Below, one piece after another: positions 62,526 through 64,000 of a DNA stretch of 64,000 nt. Origin of the DNA: Ruminiclostridium sp. (GTDB lineage: Bacteria > Bacillota > Clostridia > Oscillospirales > Ruminococcaceae); assembly GCA_017624025.1 (NCBI GenBank), contig JAGANY010000046.1, positions 1 through 64,000 on the forward strand, written 5' to 3'. The first letter of the stretch is position 1. Each line of letters begins with the position of its first letter. A program made the translations under genes and the position numbers. Under the pieces are notes generated by a model. It did not search any database. It was not told the origin of the DNA and saw nothing but the letters and a program-made list of their open reading frames with translations.

Positions 62526-62639
62526 TCAGATAAGTCCTGTAAAAGACTGGAAAACGAAGCCTATTACCATAAGTATCGCTATAACAAGAGCCCCGATTCT
62601 GAAAAATCCCGAAAGCTTTTCTCTGTCCTTATTTTTCAT
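62526..62639 (-). CDS. 37-residue single-helix membrane peptide
   Basis: ATG at 62639 opens a 37-codon frame. AAGAGG lies 6 bases upstream. The peptide has a charged N terminus (MKNKDREKL) and then one hydrophobic helix (FFRIGALVIAILMVIGF), like small membrane peptides such as Prli42/DUF4044, often found in Firmicutes. It lies just downstream of divIC on the same strand. It is short enough to be missed by automatic gene callers. Confidence 0.6.
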   Translation of the reverse strand: MKNKDREKLSGFFRIGALVIAILMVIGFVFQSFTGLI

Positions 62640-62710
62640 AAAAAACCTCTTACACATTATTTACGCCGTACAAAAATAAGCGTTTTGCTTACCCTGTGCG
62701 GCGTTAATTA

Positions 62711-63031
62711 TTAATTACTCGGAACAAAGTAGTAGATCTTTTCATCCGCATAGGAATAGTCAAGCTCGTCACGTGCGATTTCTTCGATATAATCAAGACG
62801 GTATTCTGTACTTGAATATCTTCGAAGCTGTTCATTTTCTGTCTTAACCTGTACAAGCTTGCTAGAAAGCTCTTCGTATTCCGCTGTTTTCTGAGCTATT
62901 TCTACCTGTGTAGATACGAATACTACTACCGCATAAATAAATACCATGGTGGTAATTAACATAAATAAGAAAGAACGTCTATGCTTTTTTTCGGACTTTT
63001 GCTTTAACGACATTTCTTTCTTCACCACCAT
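62711..63031 (-). CDS. divIC: Septum formation initiator family protein (DivIC/FtsB-like)
   Basis: A 106-residue bitopic protein: short basic cytoplasmic part, one membrane helix near residues 20-42 (RSFLFMLITTMVFIYAVVV), a coiled coil near 45-75 (EYEELSSKLVQVKTENEQL) and a conserved ending. It belongs to the division complex with DivIB and FtsL. It overlaps the end of yabQ. Two in-frame ATGs (63031, 63013) are possible and neither has a strong ribosome binding site. Confidence 0.88.
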   Translation of the reverse strand: MVVKKEMSLKQKSEKKHRRSFLFMLITTMVFIYAVVVFVSTQVEIAQKTAEYEELSSKLVQVKTENEQLRRYSSTEYRLDYIEEIARDELDYSYADEKIYYFVPSN

Positions 63032-63539
63032 TCGAATATAATTTTCCTATTTTATTATTATACAGCATATCGGTGTGTTTTTTCAACCCAAAATCCGTTT
63101 TTTTCACATAATTCTTTGTTTTTTGGCGTAAGTAAACAAAAAAACTATTCGTTTTTTGTTTAACAAGTCTAAAAAAACTTTTTATCGGACTATAAATATA
63201 ATATGCTATTCGTCTTTTTAATTTCATAAAAAGCTTATTAAAAGCTTTCGCTATAATTTTTGTAACAATTCCGACCGTATAAAAATAGATAAGCATACCG
63301 AAGGCTGCTGAAAAAAAGAACAAAAGCCTCGGTCTTCCGCCGCCCCACTCAATAGATAAAAACATCAGAATAACAATTATCAAGGCGGATGAAAAAAAAT
63401 CAGAGATAAAAACAGCTATTTTCCCACTGTCAAATACAATCCGCAAAAAACGTATCATATCCAGAAATATAGCAATTATAAAGCCTGCTTCCGCAAATCG
63501 CCCCAGAATACCAAGAAATTCAGCGTCAGTAATAAACAT
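62979..63539 (-). CDS. yabQ: Spore cortex biosynthesis protein YabQ
   Basis: A 186-residue membrane protein with three or four helices in the first 110 residues and a basic C-terminal tail. The position after yabP and before divIC is the conserved order in Bacillus and Clostridia, where yabP and yabQ are sporulation genes of the mother cell. The gene supports a spore-forming lifestyle. Ribosome binding is weak (AGGTG). Confidence 0.85.
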   Translation of the reverse strand: MFITDAEFLGILGRFAEAGFIIAIFLDMIRFLRIVFDSGKIAVFISDFFSSALIIVILMFLSIEWGGGRPRLLFFFSAAFGMLIYFYTVGIVTKIIAKAFNKLFMKLKRRIAYYIYSPIKSFFRLVKQKTNSFFVYLRQKTKNYVKKTDFGLKKHTDMLYNNKIGKLYSNGGEERNVVKAKVRKKA

Positions 63540-63547
63540 AGCTGCAC

Positions 63548-63808
63548 CTACTTAAAAATACGGGAAAGAATGTTATCGGGAATATGACAGCCGTCAGAAA
63601 GATAGCTGACGGAATCTATTTTTCCCTTGACCTCAATATCGCCGCAATCAGTGCAGCAGTTCTCAACCTCTAACCCGCATCCCTTTATAAGAAGATCTCC
63701 GCATTCCGTATATACAAGCACCTGGGTATCGCTGAAGCGTTCGGCTTTTTTTACCATTGACGCTCTTACTTTGTTACGTTGTTCAATTATAAGAATATGA
63801 TTGTTCAT
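63548..63808 (-). CDS. yabP: Sporulation protein YabP
   Basis: An 86-residue YabP/YqfC family protein that helps build the spore cortex or coat. The start at 63808 is chosen because AGGAG precedes it. An in-frame ATG at 63868 is unsupported. The strand-rich sequence TQVLVYTECGDLLIKGCGLEVEN is typical of the family. Several Cys are present. It lies 8 bases upstream of yabQ. Confidence 0.85.
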   Translation of the reverse strand: MNNHILIIEQRNKVRASMVKKAERFSDTQVLVYTECGDLLIKGCGLEVENCCTDCGDIEVKGKIDSVSYLSDGCHIPDNILSRIFK

Positions 63809-63892
63809 ATACTCTCCTAAATATGCACATATTGCTATACAAGCTCTTATATGTCTATATTTATTCAAATGTATGATACTTTAGAACTTTAA

Positions 63893-64000
63893 TTATACTA
63901 CTTCGTAAAGCTCAGACGCTCCATCCTTACCTACTACCTCAACAACCTTAAGAACCTTTACCTTTAAAGGAGATTTTCCGATATTTATTTCAATTATATC
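63893..64000 (-). CDS. S4-domain RNA-binding protein, C-terminal part (RqcP-like, window-truncated)
   Basis: The last 35 codons of a gene that continues past the window. They read DIIEINIGKSPLKVKVLKV... and end ASELYEVV, which matches the C terminus of the small S4 proteins of the YabO/RqcP group. In Bacillus and Clostridia this gene stands directly before yabP, as here. RqcP acts in ribosome-associated quality control. The identification depends on the short C-terminal part and context. Confidence 0.65.
   Translation of the reverse strand, partial: DIIEINIGKSPLKVKVLKVVEVVGKDGASELYEVV

Noticed and set aside
62662..62704. Hairpin between divIC and the 37-residue peptide
   Set aside because: Pairing ACGCCG with CGGCGT is clear but no T-tract follows on the minus strand, so I do not call a terminator.

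Overview
The window is a chromosomal segment of an anaerobic, spore-forming Gram-positive bacterium, most likely a Ruminococcus-like member of the Clostridia (Oscillospirales). The evidence is a fairly AT-rich genome with strong AAGGAGG-type ribosome binding sites and canonical TTGACA-17-TATAAT promoters; sporulation genes (yabP, yabQ); [FeFe]-hydrogenase maturation genes (hydE, hydG, hydF); formate-THF ligase; a T-box leader; and a BioY/BirA pair. No rRNA, CRISPR array, complete prophage or transposase is visible.

Layout. 1-2.7 kb: end of ilvC, then ilvD and a YczE-type membrane protein. 2.8-6.8 kb: a GH2 beta-galactosidase divergent from an AraC-type regulator. 7-10.5 kb: a secreted SH3/serine hydrolase and, on the minus strand, an SGNH hydrolase, a DUF4358 lipoprotein and a small membrane protein. 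10.6-17 kb: RNase R, then a TM1266-hydE-hydG-hydF operon behind a leader that looks like a transcription attenuator. 17-28.4 kb (minus strand): DUF3795 protein, GNAT, glycogen phosphorylase, bioY-birA, glutamine synthetase, the queuosine genes tgt and queA, and a chemoreceptor. 28.7-40 kb (plus): a topoisomerase pair, fhs, tsaE-tsaB, rpiB, upp, a lipoprotein, deoC and deoB.

40-42 kb is a small accessory island: an HExxH/CxxC protein, a short ORF carrying a strong inverted repeat, three tandem minus-strand terminators, and what looks like a 5'-truncated toxin gene with a small partner. 42-44 kb holds a T-box-controlled proS. 44.2-57.3 kb holds an XRE regulator with an in-frame stop, an ECF sigma/anti-sigma pair, pepF, a flavoprotein, a PpiC foldase lipoprotein, a BMP-type binding lipoprotein, dprA, a CE2-like esterase, a VWA lipoprotein and a dCMP deaminase. 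57.4-60 kb holds four tRNA genes (Leu-CAG, Pro-CGG, Ser-TGA, Ser-GCT) around an Lsa-like ABC-F gene. 60-64 kb (minus) holds a sigma factor with a long C-terminal extension, pduL, an unlisted 37-residue membrane peptide, divIC, yabQ, yabP and the end of an S4-domain (rqcP-like) gene.

The strongest leads are regulatory RNAs. (1) The ABC-F gene is preceded by a five-codon leader peptide (MRKNS) whose codons form one arm of a complete terminator/antiterminator system, as expected for antibiotic-induced attenuation. (2) The hyd maturation operon has a roughly 125-nt leader with mutually exclusive structures ending in an intrinsic terminator, which I cannot assign to a known riboswitch class. (3) The 5' end of tRNA-Pro is duplicated 192 bp upstream, followed by two strong hairpins and a possible acceptor-stem partner, so it may be a tRNA pseudogene or a structured RNA.

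All calls come from reading the sequence and from family knowledge. No database search was run.
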